A DNA stretch of 64,000 bases from Acidobacteriota bacterium (lineage in GTDB: Bacteria > Acidobacteriota > Terriglobia > Terriglobales > Acidobacteriaceae), in assembly GCA_013289685.1 (NCBI GenBank), contig JABCZL010000001.1, forward strand, positions 561,838 to 625,837, given 5' to 3'. Positions 17,816 to 27,611 of the stretch are shown here, piece after piece. Made by a program: the position numbers and the translations under genes. The notes below the pieces were generated by a model. That model was given only the letters and a program-made list of their open reading frames with translations. It made no database searches and was not told the origin of the DNA. Numbering within the stretch: the first letter of the stretch is position 1; each line of letters opens with the position of its first letter.

Positions 17816-19669
17816 ATGCCTGGCTCTCCTTCTACTTTTCATTTCCGGCGAATCGCTCGGCTTGCGGCACCTCGATTCGGCTTTGTAGCTCTATTACTCT
17901 CTACTGGGCTGGCGCAGAACGTCCCGGAATCAGAAACACACGGGCAGCAGAACGGCATGAGCACCGGAGTCGCGCACGCTCCAGTCAAAGATGCCCTGTC
18001 TCGTCCAATCACAGCGGGAGGTTTTGTCGACGGCGCTCCAGTCATCTTCTCTGACATCACACACGCCGCCGGCCTGGACAAGTTTCACCACAAGTCTGGC
18101 ACTCCGGAAAAGAGCACCATTCTTGAGACGCCGGGATCAGGCGTAGCGCTGCTCGACTACGACAACGACGGATGGCTCGACATTTACCTGCTGAATGGCT
18201 CGACCTACTCTGCGCTGAAGGGTACGGAAGCGGCGCCGCGAGCGATGCTTTTCCATAACAATCACGACGGTACGTTTACCGACGTGACCGAAAAGGCCGG
18301 CGTGGCCAACGAGCGCTGGGGCTTTGGCGTCGTGGTCGGCGATTACGATGACGATGGCTGGCCGGATATCTACGTTTCCAATTTCGGCAAGAACCGCCTC
18401 TACCACAACAATCATGACGGCACGTTTACCGACGTTGCCGAGAAGGCCGGAGTGACGGTCGGTGGATGGTCGGCGGGCGCGACCTGGGGAGATTACGACC
18501 GCGATGGCTTGCTCGACCTGTTTGTTCCGGGTTATGTGAAATTCGATCCTGACCATCCGCCGATCGCGGGCAAAGGCGGGCTTCCACCTGGGTTCTGCCA
18601 GTTTCGCGGGATCAACGTCATGTGCGGTCCGCGAGGGTTGCCCGGGGAAGGCGATCATCTGTTTCACAACAATGGCGATGGCACGTTCACCGATGTGAGT
18701 GTGACGGCCGGAGTTTCCGACCCCAGGGGCTACTACGGGCTGGCCTCGGTTTTCGTGGATGTAGACGATGACGGATGGCTCGACCTGGCGGTCGCGAATG
18801 ATTCCGTCCCCAAGTATCTTTACCGCAATAAACATGACGGAACATTTGAGGACGTCAGCTATCTCTCGGGATTCGCTTTGAATGACGAGGGGCGCGAACA
18901 GGCGGCGATGGGGATTGCGGTCGGAGATTACAACCGGGACGGCAAGGTCGATTTTTGCATCACGAATTTCTCCGACGACTACAACACGCTTTATCGCAAT
19001 GACGGGGACGCCAGCTTCACCGATATCAGCTTCGCGGCTGGTATCGCCAATGGGACCATTCCTTTTCTCGGCTGGGGCACGGGCTTCCTCGACTACGACA
19101 ACGACGGACTGCTCGATCTTTTCTTTGCCAACGGGCACGTGTATCCAGGAGTCGACAAGCAGGATTGGGGCACGACCTGGGCGCAGCGGCCGTTGCTGTT
19201 TCGCAATCTGAATGGGTCGAAGTTTGAGGAGGTCCCGCCTGCAACGGGCAGCGGGCTGGCCGTGGTGGTCTCGGCGCGGGGAGCGGCGTTTGGCGATCTG
19301 TTCAATGACGGCCACATCGATGTGGTGCTCAACGTAATGGACTCGACACCGGTGCTCTTGCGCAATGTGGTCAAGAATTCGAATCACTGGCTGACGATGA
19401 AGCTGGTCGGTGGATCGAAAAGCCCGCGCGATGCGATCGGGGCGAAGGTATTCGTCACAACGGGTACGATTCGGCAGCGTGCAGATGTTTTCGCCGGAGG
19501 CAGCTACGCTTCCAGTTCCGATCAGCGACTGCACTTTGGGTTGGGCGTTGCCACCAGGGTGGATAGAGTGGAAATTCTGTGGCCAGATGGAGCGAAGGAG
19601 GAAATCAAGATTCCTGCGGTTGACCGGATCGTCACTGTCGTCGAAGGCAAAGGAATCGTCGAGCCGTGA
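17816..19669 (+). CDS. Secreted CRTAC1-type protein (VCBS/FG-GAP propeller with ASPIC/UnbV domain), copy 1
   Basis: A 617-residue exported protein. Basic N-terminus RRIARLAAPR with hydrophobic FGFVALLLSTGLAQ forms a signal peptide. At least seven calcium-type propeller repeats follow, recognisable as DYDNDGWLDIYL, DYDDDGWPDIYV, DYDRDGLLDLFV, DVDDDGWLDLAV, DYNRDGKVDFCI, DYDNDGLLDLFF and DLFNDGHIDVVL. The end is an ASPIC/UnbV domain (GAKVFVTTG ... FGLGVATRVDRVEILWPDG). It is the first of three coupled genes: its TGA overlaps the next gene's GTG by 4 bp. An in-frame GTG at 17801 is an alternative start. Molecular role unknown; such proteins are abundant at acidobacterial surfaces. Confidence 0.9.
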   Translation: MPGSPSTFHFRRIARLAAPRFGFVALLLSTGLAQNVPESETHGQQNGMSTGVAHAPVKDALSRPITAGGFVDGAPVIFSDITHAAGLDKFHHKSGTPEKSTILETPGSGVALLDYDNDGWLDIYLLNGSTYSALKGTEAAPRAMLFHNNHDGTFTDVTEKAGVANERWGFGVVVGDYDDDGWPDIYVSNFGKNRLYHNNHDGTFTDVAEKAGVTVGGWSAGATWGDYDRDGLLDLFVPGYVKFDPDHPPIAGKGGLPPGFCQFRGINVMCGPRGLPGEGDHLFHNNGDGTFTDVSVTAGVSDPRGYYGLASVFVDVDDDGWLDLAVANDSVPKYLYRNKHDGTFEDVSYLSGFALNDEGREQAAMGIAVGDYNRDGKVDFCITNFSDDYNTLYRNDGDASFTDISFAAGIANGTIPFLGWGTGFLDYDNDGLLDLFFANGHVYPGVDKQDWGTTWAQRPLLFRNLNGSKFEEVPPATGSGLAVVVSARGAAFGDLFNDGHIDVVLNVMDSTPVLLRNVVKNSNHWLTMKLVGGSKSPRDAIGAKVFVTTGTIRQRADVFAGGSYASSSDQRLHFGLGVATRVDRVEILWPDGAKEEIKIPAVDRIVTVVEGKGIVEP

Positions 19670-21411
19670 AGAGGAAACGGGTAGAACAGCCGAGGCTTAT
19701 TCGCATGGCACTGCGGATGTGCTTCGTGCTCATTGCTGTCTCGTGGCTGGCGGCGCAGAAGACTCCAGCAACATCCTCCGCACCCAATTCTGAGGAAGCC
19801 TTTGTCGATATCACACAGCGGCTGGGCATCGACTTTCAATACCGGGCGTCGCACACCTCCAAGAAATATCTGATTGAAACCATGGGCGCCGGGGTCGCGT
19901 TGTTTGACTACGACAATGACGGACGCCTGGACATTTTTCTGGTCAACGGCGCCCCTCTGAATGATCCCACGCGAAAAGGCACCATCCCGCAGAAGACCGA
20001 TTCGCAATACTGGAATCGCCTGTACCATCAGAAGTCCGACGGTACATTCGAGGACGTCACCGAAAAGGCTGGGTTGCAAGGCGCAGAATACGGAATGGGC
20101 GTGGCCGTTGGCGACTACGACAACGACGGGTTCGAGGACCTCTACGTAACCGCCTACGGAGGGAACAAGCTTTACCATAACAATGGCAATGGCACTTTTA
20201 CCGACGTAACCCAGAAAGCCGGCGTCGCAGGAAGCGACTGGTCGACCAGCGCGGCTTGGGTGGATCTGGACGAAGACGGCTTCCTGGATCTGGTGGTTCT
20301 GCGCTATGTAGATTGGGATTTTGACGATATCTGGTGCGGAGAGCACAAGGAAGGCTATCGCGCGTATTGTCACCCGGATTTCTTCAGGCCCATTTCCCCG
20401 CTGGTCTATCACAACAATAAGGACGGCACATTCACCGAGGTCGCGCAGAAGATTGGTCTAGGCAAAGCGGGAAAGGGGCTCGGCATCGCCATCGCGGACT
20501 ATGATCGCGATGGACATGTCGATATTTTCGTCGCCAACGATTCCATGGTGGAATTCCTGTATCACAACAAGGGGAATGGCACTTTCGAAGACGTCGGTCT
20601 CGCCTCTGAAGTTGCGGTCGACGTAGACGGGCGAACTTATGCCGGCATGGGAACCGATTTCGCCGACTACAACAACGACGGTTGGCCGGACATTGTGGTC
20701 ACCGATCTGGCGAATCAACGCTACGCTCTGTACCAGAACAACGGCGATGGTTCCTTCAACTATGTGAGTCACAGCGCGGGAATCGCGCAGATGACGCTGC
20801 CTCACTCAGGATGGGGAGTGCATTTTCTTGATTACGATAACGACGGTTGGAAGGATCTCCTCGTCGCGCAAGGCCACGATCTCGATACCATCGAACTGAA
20901 CTACCCCAACCTGCATTACCGCGAACCCGTGCTGCTCGCGCGCAATACTGGGCACGAGTTTGTTGATGTTTCCCGGCAGTCTGGCAGCGTCTTCCAGCAA
21001 GCCTGGGTTTCACGGGGCCTGGCGATTGGCGATATTGATAATGATGGCCGGCTCGATGCGGTCGTAACGACCAACGACGGCGCGGTGCACCTTCTCCGCA
21101 ACGAAACAGCGACGCGAAATCATTGGATTCTTTTGAAGCTGGTTGGGCACAAGAGTAACCGCGACGCGATTGGCGCGGAAGTAATGCTGGTGACGGCATC
21201 GGGCCCACAATATGCCACCGTTTCGACGGCCGGCAGCTATCTTTCTGCCAGCGACAAGCGTGTACATTTCGGCTTGGGGTCGGAAAACGTTGTGCAGAGA
21301 ATCGAGATTCGCTGGCCCAGCGGGATCCGGCAGACAGTGAAAGATATTCCTGCCGATCAGATTCTTCAAATCGACGAGCCCGTCACGCCGTCTACACCCA
21401 CGAAGCCATGA
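19666..21411 (+). CDS. Secreted CRTAC1-type protein, copy 2
   Basis: A 581-residue paralogue of the preceding gene with the same architecture: signal peptide (MALRMCFVLIAVSWLAAQ), aspartate-rich propeller blades (DYDNDGRLDIFL, DYDNDGFEDLYV, DLDEDGFLDLVV, DYDRDGHVDIFV, DYNNDGWPDIVV, DYDNDGWKDLLV, DIDNDGRLDAVV) and a C-terminal ASPIC/UnbV domain (GAEVMLVTASG ... FGLGSENVVQRIEIRWPSG). Start GTG overlaps the upstream stop as GTGA, and its own stop overlaps the next ATG as ATGA; both imply translational coupling. An internal start at 19705 (MALRM) would give a cleaner signal peptide. Confidence 0.9.
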   Translation: MKRKRVEQPRLIRMALRMCFVLIAVSWLAAQKTPATSSAPNSEEAFVDITQRLGIDFQYRASHTSKKYLIETMGAGVALFDYDNDGRLDIFLVNGAPLNDPTRKGTIPQKTDSQYWNRLYHQKSDGTFEDVTEKAGLQGAEYGMGVAVGDYDNDGFEDLYVTAYGGNKLYHNNGNGTFTDVTQKAGVAGSDWSTSAAWVDLDEDGFLDLVVLRYVDWDFDDIWCGEHKEGYRAYCHPDFFRPISPLVYHNNKDGTFTEVAQKIGLGKAGKGLGIAIADYDRDGHVDIFVANDSMVEFLYHNKGNGTFEDVGLASEVAVDVDGRTYAGMGTDFADYNNDGWPDIVVTDLANQRYALYQNNGDGSFNYVSHSAGIAQMTLPHSGWGVHFLDYDNDGWKDLLVAQGHDLDTIELNYPNLHYREPVLLARNTGHEFVDVSRQSGSVFQQAWVSRGLAIGDIDNDGRLDAVVTTNDGAVHLLRNETATRNHWILLKLVGHKSNRDAIGAEVMLVTASGPQYATVSTAGSYLSASDKRVHFGLGSENVVQRIEIRWPSGIRQTVKDIPADQILQIDEPVTPSTPTKP

Positions 21412-22451
21412 CTGCCCGACGAGCCAATGCGGCTTTCTTGTTTCCACTGATAGTGGTTCTGTTTCTTGGTGTGCGAAGTTCCGCGCAATCCCGTGGCGCC
21501 TATGATCGTGGACTGGCGGAATTCCGCGCGGGAAACTATTCGTTGGCAGCAGCTCTGTTTGCCGACGCCGAGACCGCCTCCCCCGGTTCCACGGACGCAC
21601 TGCTTTATCAGGCTAAATCGCTCGTGCACCTTCAGGATTTTGCTGGAGCAGAACGGGCGCTGCGTGGCTACGTCCGGTCACGTCCCAATTCTTCCGACGC
21701 GCTGTATATGCTGGGTTTCGTTTTACACCGTGAGAATCGGCCGGCGGAGTCGCTCGCATCATTTACGCAGGCGGCAGCGATCACGCGGCCGAGTTCCGAT
21801 GACTTAAAGATTGTTGGTTTGGATTATGTTCTGCTGGATGACTATGCCGACGCCATCCAATGGCTGGAAAAATCTGTGGAGCTCGACAGCACGAACAGAG
21901 ATGCCTGGTACTATCTGGGGCGCGCCTACTACACAAAAGGACGCCTGGACGAGGCTCGCAAAGCATTCCTCGCGGTTCTCGATCTGGATCCGCGCAACGC
22001 CAAAGCGGAGAACAATCTGGGATTGATCTTCGAGTCAAGCGGCCAGCCTACGGAGGCAATTGAGGCCTATCGCAAGGCAATCAGTTGGCAGGAACAGGCT
22101 CCACACCCCAGCGAGCAGCCGTATGTAAATCTCGGGAACCTGTTGATGGAGCAAGGCCGCCCGATGGATGCTACCGCGCCTCTCGAAAAGGCAGTCGCGC
22201 TCGCCCCGAACAACGCGTTCTGCCACATGAGCCTGGGCGTGTACTACCGCAAGGTCGGGCAAATGAACTATGCGCGCCGTGAACTGGAGCGTGCAACGCA
22301 ACTCGATCCCCAGAATGCCGTGGCTCACTATCAATTAGGGCGGCTCTACAAAGACATTCACGAGCTGGATTTGGCCAGGGTAGAGTTTGAACGCACTGAG
22401 GAAATCAAGAGCGGGGCGGCGGAAGCTCCATCAGCTGTACCGAATCATTGA
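21408..22451 (+). CDS. Exported TPR protein, third gene of the CRTAC1 operon
   Basis: A 347-residue protein with signal peptide AAFLFPLIVVLFLGVRSSAQS and about eight tetratricopeptide repeats, for example AYDRGLAEFRAGNYSLAAALF, SDALYMLGFVLHRENRPAES, DAWYYLGRAYYTKGRLDEAR and AKAENNLGLIFESSGQPTEA. TPR solenoids act as protein-binding scaffolds. The ATG overlaps the CRTAC1 stop as ATGA, so the scaffold is made together with the two propeller proteins and may assemble with them at the cell surface or in the periplasm (inference). It ends 14 bp from the stop of a convergent TPR gene. Confidence 0.88.
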   Translation: MTARRANAAFLFPLIVVLFLGVRSSAQSRGAYDRGLAEFRAGNYSLAAALFADAETASPGSTDALLYQAKSLVHLQDFAGAERALRGYVRSRPNSSDALYMLGFVLHRENRPAESLASFTQAAAITRPSSDDLKIVGLDYVLLDDYADAIQWLEKSVELDSTNRDAWYYLGRAYYTKGRLDEARKAFLAVLDLDPRNAKAENNLGLIFESSGQPTEAIEAYRKAISWQEQAPHPSEQPYVNLGNLLMEQGRPMDATAPLEKAVALAPNNAFCHMSLGVYYRKVGQMNYARRELERATQLDPQNAVAHYQLGRLYKDIHELDLARVEFERTEEIKSGAAEAPSAVPNH

Positions 22452-22465
22452 GGCCGGAAGTTAAC

Positions 22466-23659
22466 TCACTGGGGATTCGTGGCGGCCGGGGGTGAGTCGA
22501 CCGGGTTGACGTCACCTGGGAGAACGGATCTCTTCATGCGCTCTTGCGATTTTTCTGCCTCTTCATCTTTCAGCCGTTGGAACGTCGCCATGGCGTTCCG
22601 GGCCTCATCCATGCGGCGCTCGCGGCGGTAGATGGTTCCGAGCTGATACCACGCTTGTTCGACGACCTCCGCCGTGGTGTCGGTCTTCACCGTGCGTTCG
22701 AAGTGGTCGGCGGCGGCCGCGTCATTGCCCAGCAGCATCTCGGCGCGGCCGAGGTTGTAGTCCATATGCACCAAGCCCGGCTTCTCCCGTTGCGCCTCTT
22801 CAATCAGCTCTTTGCCCTTGGCTCCATTCCCTTGTTCAACCGCGATCGCACCCAGCTTGTATCTCGCCAGCACGTTGCGGGGATCGATTTCCAACTCGCG
22901 CTGAAAAGCTGCTTCCGCCTCAGGAATCTTGTTGGCGTTGCGATACTCGGATCCCAGTTCCTCATGCAGCCCGGGCTGCGTGGGCGCGAGCTTGATCGCG
23001 GCTTCGTACTCCGCGATCGCCTCCACGTGCCGGTCGGCCTCGGCGTTGGCCTGCGCCAGCACACGATGCACGCGCCAGGAATGCGGATCGACTTTGAACA
23101 TCTCCGCGTAGCTGTCTTTTGATACCAGGAGGTGCGCGCGGCCACGGTGATAGAGAATGTCCTGATCGTCGGGCTTGAGCTTGTACGCGCGGTCGAGCGC
23201 GTCGGCGGCTTCCTCGGCGCGGTCCCGCGCCAGGCGGACTACTCCCAGCCACATCCAGGCGTTGGCGTCCTTGGGATAGGCAGCGGTTTCTTTCTGCACG
23301 GCGGACTCAGCTTTGTCCAGATGGTTGAGTTTGAATTCCGTGATGCCAAGAAAGAGATTGGCCCCATGAAGTCGAGGCTGAAGTGCGAGGGCCTTTTGAA
23401 AACTCGCGATGGCTTCATCGTATCGGCCCTGCTCCTGGCGAACGAGCCCCAGATTGAATCGGGCTTCGGCGAAGGCTGGCGTCTGCTTAACGATAGCGGC
23501 AAAGCCCGCGCCGGCCTCTTCCAGATTCCCTTCGCGCATGGCCTGCGCGGCCTGCGCAAACTCGGCGTTGACGTCTGCGGACTGTGCTGATGCAGCGGCC
23601 GTCACGCAGAAAAGTACGAAGCAAAGCAGCATTCGCGAGAGAGCACGGTGATTGCCCAT
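22466..23659 (-). CDS. Exported TPR protein, convergent with the CRTAC1 operon
   Basis: A 397-residue protein: signal peptide MGNHRALSRMLLCFVLFCVTAAASAQS and roughly nine TPR units (FAEARFNLGLVRQEQGRYDEA, PKDANAWMWLGVVRLARDRA, VLARYKLGAIAVEQGNGAKG, and others). The frame opens at 23698, but 23659 has GGGAA 7 bp upstream and starts the signal peptide. The C-terminal 40 residues are charged and then Pro/Asn rich. It shares domain type, not order, with the convergent gene. Function unknown; likely a scaffold. Confidence 0.85.
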   Translation of the reverse strand: MGNHRALSRMLLCFVLFCVTAAASAQSADVNAEFAQAAQAMREGNLEEAGAGFAAIVKQTPAFAEARFNLGLVRQEQGRYDEAIASFQKALALQPRLHGANLFLGITEFKLNHLDKAESAVQKETAAYPKDANAWMWLGVVRLARDRAEEAADALDRAYKLKPDDQDILYHRGRAHLLVSKDSYAEMFKVDPHSWRVHRVLAQANAEADRHVEAIAEYEAAIKLAPTQPGLHEELGSEYRNANKIPEAEAAFQRELEIDPRNVLARYKLGAIAVEQGNGAKGKELIEEAQREKPGLVHMDYNLGRAEMLLGNDAAAADHFERTVKTDTTAEVVEQAWYQLGTIYRRERRMDEARNAMATFQRLKDEEAEKSQERMKRSVLPGDVNPVDSPPAATNPQ

Positions 23660-23734
23660 AGCCGTTTCCCGGGAGGGACTCTTCATCCTGCGCACCACGA
23701 CATTTTATACCCGGCTAGGCTAGACCCTGGACGA

Positions 23735-23773
23735 GTGTCAAAGGCCGGACTCATCGTCCGGCCTTTGGACACA
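23735..23773 (-). terminator. Long GC-rich hairpin after the Oar-type receptor gene
   Basis: An inverted repeat with an 11-12 bp perfect stem AAAGGCCGGAC/GTCCGGCCTTT and 5-base loop TCATC, extended by GTGTC/GACAC after a one-base bulge. It lies 24 bp past the receptor's stop codon (23797) and before the TPR gene. No long U tract follows in either direction, so it may act as a Rho-independent terminator of weak type or as an mRNA-stabilising stem. Confidence 0.65.
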
Positions 23774-23796
23774 CTTCGGGCTATGGGGGTGTGAAG

Positions 23797-26700
23797 TCAG
23801 AACTCGAAGCGCAAAGTTGCCTGGATATTTCTGGGTGAATTGATCACGCTGTGGCCGCCACCTCCAGGGACGCCGAAGAAAGTGTCGCCAGGGTTCCCAT
23901 CGATGCTGCTGAAGACGTGTCGGTTAAAGGCATTCGGGAGATCCAGCTTGAAGAGGATGTCTTTGCTCTCTGTGATGTTCGTTCGTTTGAGAATCGCGAA
24001 GTCTTCGTTCTTGTAGCCTGGACTTCGCCACCAGGAGACAACTGACGGTAGGTTCCCGAAGACGTAGCCTCCACCGGCGCTGAGAGAAGCAGCGCTGGGA
24101 TCCTCGAACGCATTACAGTTCACCGGCGTCGGGTTGCCCGGGGCGATAGGGCTGAAAACGCCGTTGACGGCCTTGCAGCCACTGTTCCAACCGTTATTGA
24201 GTGCGGGCGACCATTGCACAGGATTGGATGGGAACACCCGCTGGCCCGAAATCAAGCTGTAGCGGAAGTTTCCTGGCCCTTGGGAGGGTGCCGTAGAGTA
24301 CTCGTTGATGACCGTAGGCGATCCACTCTGATAGCGCTGGACGCCGCTAATCTGCCATCCACCAGCCACTTTGCTTGCAACGCCGTGATTGAGGTATTTC
24401 TTCCCCGCCCCGAACGGTAATTCGTAGAGGTAGCTAACAACGAACGCGTGTGGAATGTCCTGATAGCTGACCGCCTTTTCACCCCTCAGGTTATAGGGGT
24501 TCTGTGCGCCGAACACGTTGGAGTTAAAGCCCGTCTCGGTCGAGAACGAAGAGTCAGCATCGGTGATGGTCTTGGAGTAGGTGTAGGATGCCAGCAGGTT
24601 CAACCCGTTGCGGAAGCGTCGTTCCAGCTTGGTCTGGAGCGCGTTGTACGTAGACTGGCCCAGGTTCTCCAGACAGCAGTTGGTCGTGATGTTCCAGTAC
24701 TGCGGAAAGGGACGCAGCACCTGGTAGACGGTGGCTTGGCCCCCCGATTGAGGTTCTCCCCAACCTGACACAAACCAACTCGGCACGGTGACCCCCAGCG
24801 TGCTGAGGATTGCCGGCCCGTTGTGTCCGTCCGAACCGTCCACCGCATAGCCGAATGCCGCGCCCAAATTGTTGTAAACAGGATTCGGCGTGTTGATTTG
24901 CGCCAGGTTCGAGCGCAGGCGCGTCGCGTGCTGCCCGATATAGCCCATGCTGAAAATCAGGTCGGTGGCAAGTTGATGCTGGATTTCAACATCCCAGTTC
25001 GCCACCATACCCGTTCGCCCGTAATCCTTGGCAACATAAGTCGGCCCGTTCTGAGAAAACGTCTGTAAGGTGGGGTCCTGCGCGTTGCTTGGCGGCGTGT
25101 ACGCCGGAAAGCCGGCATCCAAACCCTGTACCGGCGTGAAGTGATCCCCACTCTGGAAATTCGGACTGGCAGTCGTTCCGCTGGCAAGGCTGCCGCCGAA
25201 GTCGGAATAGGTCAACGGAGCATAGTAGATGCTGTAGGCGCCGCGGATCACCGTGTTCTTGAACCGTTCGGGGGCGTAGGCGAAGCCGATGCGTGGGCCA
25301 AAATTCTTGAAGTAGGTCGATGCCCCGGTGGCACTCTTCCCGTATACCAAAGCTCCCGGTTGTCCGGGGGAAAGAGCATTTGAGGCGGTCAAAGAGAGAA
25401 CCGACTGGGCGCCGATGGCCTCATGGCGCGGCGTCTCGATGTCCCACCTCAGGCCGAGATTGAGCGTGAGATCCCGGCGCGCCTTGAAGTCGTCTTGGAC
25501 ATAGACAGCGTAGTAATTCTGAGCCCAACGCGAAAAATGCGAGGTCACGGTCAAGGTTTCAATATCGGGCAACCCCAGCAGGAAACTGGCAAACGGGTCT
25601 CCAGTGAGCGAAGTGTTTGGATTCTGGGTGGGAGGAGTAAATGACGTTTCGTTGTTCGAGAATGTGTAGGCAGGGGATTCGATGCCGGTGTTCTCCAGGG
25701 AATACTGGTAGGACCGCCAGTCGAAACCAAAGCGGAAGGAGTGTTGCCCTTTTGTCCACGACACACTGTCAGCAACGACCAGACCGTTGGGAACCTGTAT
25801 CGAAAAAGAATTGTTGGCCCATTGGCTGTATGAGTTGCCGTATTGTGCGCCATTGAACTGAAACTGCGGGAACGTCGGGCCGCTTGCGCCAGAGATCCCC
25901 AGGACGCTCTCCCAGTTCGATCCATTCACGCTCGGCCCCTTGCTGGCAGTGTAGACGCGGTTGAAGCCGACCGTGAGGTGGTTGAGCACCGATGGGCTGA
26001 CAATGTAGTCCCACCCGAAACGGAGATAGTGGGTAAAGTAGTAGTTGAAGTACTCGCCACCCGGCGTGAGCGGCGCGGGCAGATCGAAGCCGTTGGCATT
26101 AAGCGAATTCTGTTCGCGGCTGTGATAGGAGAAGAACAGTTTGTTCTTGTCCGTGACGTTCTCGTCAATTCGAAAGCTAGTCTGCGTTGTGATGACGTGA
26201 TCCGTCACACCGGCATTCAGAAAATTCTGCTCGGTTCCGGGAACGTTATTGCCGTTGGGCAGCCCAGTTTGGTTCGTGGCGGGAACATAGCCCAGAACTT
26301 TCTGCGCCACGCCGCTGATGCTGGTGATCTTGTTTCCCGCAAAAGGCATGCGGCATGTCTGTCCGCCGACCACTTGCGTGGTGGAAGGATCGAAGATCTG
26401 TCCTTGCAGCACCTGCTGCCCGTTGCAAGGATTGATGATGGGTTGGGGACTGGTGCCGCCCGTTGTCAGGCCGGGGCCGAGCAGCGCTGAGAAATCTCCA
26501 CTCCGCTCAGGCCCCGTCGGCAAGGTCTGCAGAACGTTCGACAGGCCGCGCTTGTTCCGGTATTGCTCCCAGGCGAAGAAGAAGAATGTTTTGTCGTGCC
26601 CGTTGTAGAGATGTGGAATCCAGACTGGTCCTCCCAGGGCGCCGCCAAAATCATTCTGGCGATCCCGTGGCTTCTTGACTCCAGCAAAATTGTTGTCCCA

Positions 26701-27531
26701 GGAATTCGCATCCAGCGCTTCGTTGCGGAACAATTCAAAAATGCTGCCGTGGTACCTGTTGCTCCCGGACTTGGTGGTGAAACTCTCTACGCCGCCGGAT
26801 GTATGCCCGAATTGAGCCGAAGGAGTCGATGTAGTCACCTTGAACTCGGTCAACGCTTCGACCGATGGCGCTGTCTGGTCGAAGGCCGTGCCTGAGTCCG
26901 AGCGTTGCACGCTGGCTCCATCCAGCAGAATTTCGGAGCCGAAGTTCTGTCCACCTGAGATCTTCGTTTCGTAAACACCCGCGGAAGAGTGGTCGCCCGC
27001 CGTGCCTACCCCGATCGTCCCCGGGGTCAGGAAGATGAAGGTCTCGGGAGAACGCACAAAGCTCTGGCCGGTGGAATTCAGCGAGAGCGGTAGATCGTGG
27101 ATCTGCTTGTCTTCGACCACGGTGCCCACGTCCGAACTGTCGGTCTGCACTGTGGGAGCGTCGGCGAGAACGGTGATTGCTTCCTTCACGTCGCCGGGTT
27201 GCAGCGTGACGTTGAGCGAAGCAACCGTACTGATCTGGATCTCGACTCCTTTTTGCACAGAAGCCTTGAAGCCGGTGGCTTCCACGGTGAGGTCATAATG
27301 GCCGATGGCGAGATCATTCACGTGATACGCGCCGGAAGACGACGACACGGTCTTGTAGACGCTGCCAGTGTCCACGCCCTTCAGCGTGACCGAAGCTCCG
27401 GTGACGGCGGCGCCGCTGGAATCGAGCACGGTGCCTGCGATCGAACCGCGGTCGGATTGCGCCACCGCACTACCCAGCATCAGCAGCCACAAAACTGCGA
27501 CACCCAGGCCCTTCAGCTGATCACACCTCAT
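23797..27531 (-). CDS. Oar-type TonB-dependent outer-membrane receptor
   Basis: A 1,244-residue outer-membrane beta-barrel of the Oar/carboxypeptidase-regulatory TonB class. Signal peptide GVAVLWLLMLGSAVAQS; then an Ig-like carboxypeptidase-regulatory domain (GSIAGTVLDSSGAAVTGASV ... YDLTVEATGFK, about 28-105); a plug domain (VQTDSSDVGTVVEDKQI and EFKVTTSTPSAQFGHTSGG with the GG-V-E-SFTTKSG segment); a large barrel; and a C-terminal aromatic end RFEF. It probably imports a glycan or other large ligand. Start 27531 has GGGGGG 6 bp upstream; other in-frame starts lack sites. It is preceded by a TTGACA promoter and lies 3' of a sensor-kinase/regulator pair. Confidence 0.93.
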   Translation of the reverse strand: MRCDQLKGLGVAVLWLLMLGSAVAQSDRGSIAGTVLDSSGAAVTGASVTLKGVDTGSVYKTVSSSSGAYHVNDLAIGHYDLTVEATGFKASVQKGVEIQISTVASLNVTLQPGDVKEAITVLADAPTVQTDSSDVGTVVEDKQIHDLPLSLNSTGQSFVRSPETFIFLTPGTIGVGTAGDHSSAGVYETKISGGQNFGSEILLDGASVQRSDSGTAFDQTAPSVEALTEFKVTTSTPSAQFGHTSGGVESFTTKSGSNRYHGSIFELFRNEALDANSWDNNFAGVKKPRDRQNDFGGALGGPVWIPHLYNGHDKTFFFFAWEQYRNKRGLSNVLQTLPTGPERSGDFSALLGPGLTTGGTSPQPIINPCNGQQVLQGQIFDPSTTQVVGGQTCRMPFAGNKITSISGVAQKVLGYVPATNQTGLPNGNNVPGTEQNFLNAGVTDHVITTQTSFRIDENVTDKNKLFFSYHSREQNSLNANGFDLPAPLTPGGEYFNYYFTHYLRFGWDYIVSPSVLNHLTVGFNRVYTASKGPSVNGSNWESVLGISGASGPTFPQFQFNGAQYGNSYSQWANNSFSIQVPNGLVVADSVSWTKGQHSFRFGFDWRSYQYSLENTGIESPAYTFSNNETSFTPPTQNPNTSLTGDPFASFLLGLPDIETLTVTSHFSRWAQNYYAVYVQDDFKARRDLTLNLGLRWDIETPRHEAIGAQSVLSLTASNALSPGQPGALVYGKSATGASTYFKNFGPRIGFAYAPERFKNTVIRGAYSIYYAPLTYSDFGGSLASGTTASPNFQSGDHFTPVQGLDAGFPAYTPPSNAQDPTLQTFSQNGPTYVAKDYGRTGMVANWDVEIQHQLATDLIFSMGYIGQHATRLRSNLAQINTPNPVYNNLGAAFGYAVDGSDGHNGPAILSTLGVTVPSWFVSGWGEPQSGGQATVYQVLRPFPQYWNITTNCCLENLGQSTYNALQTKLERRFRNGLNLLASYTYSKTITDADSSFSTETGFNSNVFGAQNPYNLRGEKAVSYQDIPHAFVVSYLYELPFGAGKKYLNHGVASKVAGGWQISGVQRYQSGSPTVINEYSTAPSQGPGNFRYSLISGQRVFPSNPVQWSPALNNGWNSGCKAVNGVFSPIAPGNPTPVNCNAFEDPSAASLSAGGGYVFGNLPSVVSWWRSPGYKNEDFAILKRTNITESKDILFKLDLPNAFNRHVFSSIDGNPGDTFFGVPGGGGHSVINSPRNIQATLRFEF

Positions 27532-27611
27532 GACAGCCCCCCTTGCCATAAAAAAACGGTTTAGTCCACACAGCCGCGTCCTCACGACGCGAAGGTAATG
27601 CAAATGTACTA

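Noticed and set aside
18137-19534. Minus-strand 465-codon open frame opposite CRTAC1 copy 1
   Set aside because: The repetitive Val/Ile-rich reading is the reverse image of the aspartate-rich DxDxDG propeller repeats on the plus strand.
19522-20412. Minus-strand open frame opposite CRTAC1 copies 1 and 2
   Set aside because: Same mirror effect of the propeller repeats; no start site or family motif.
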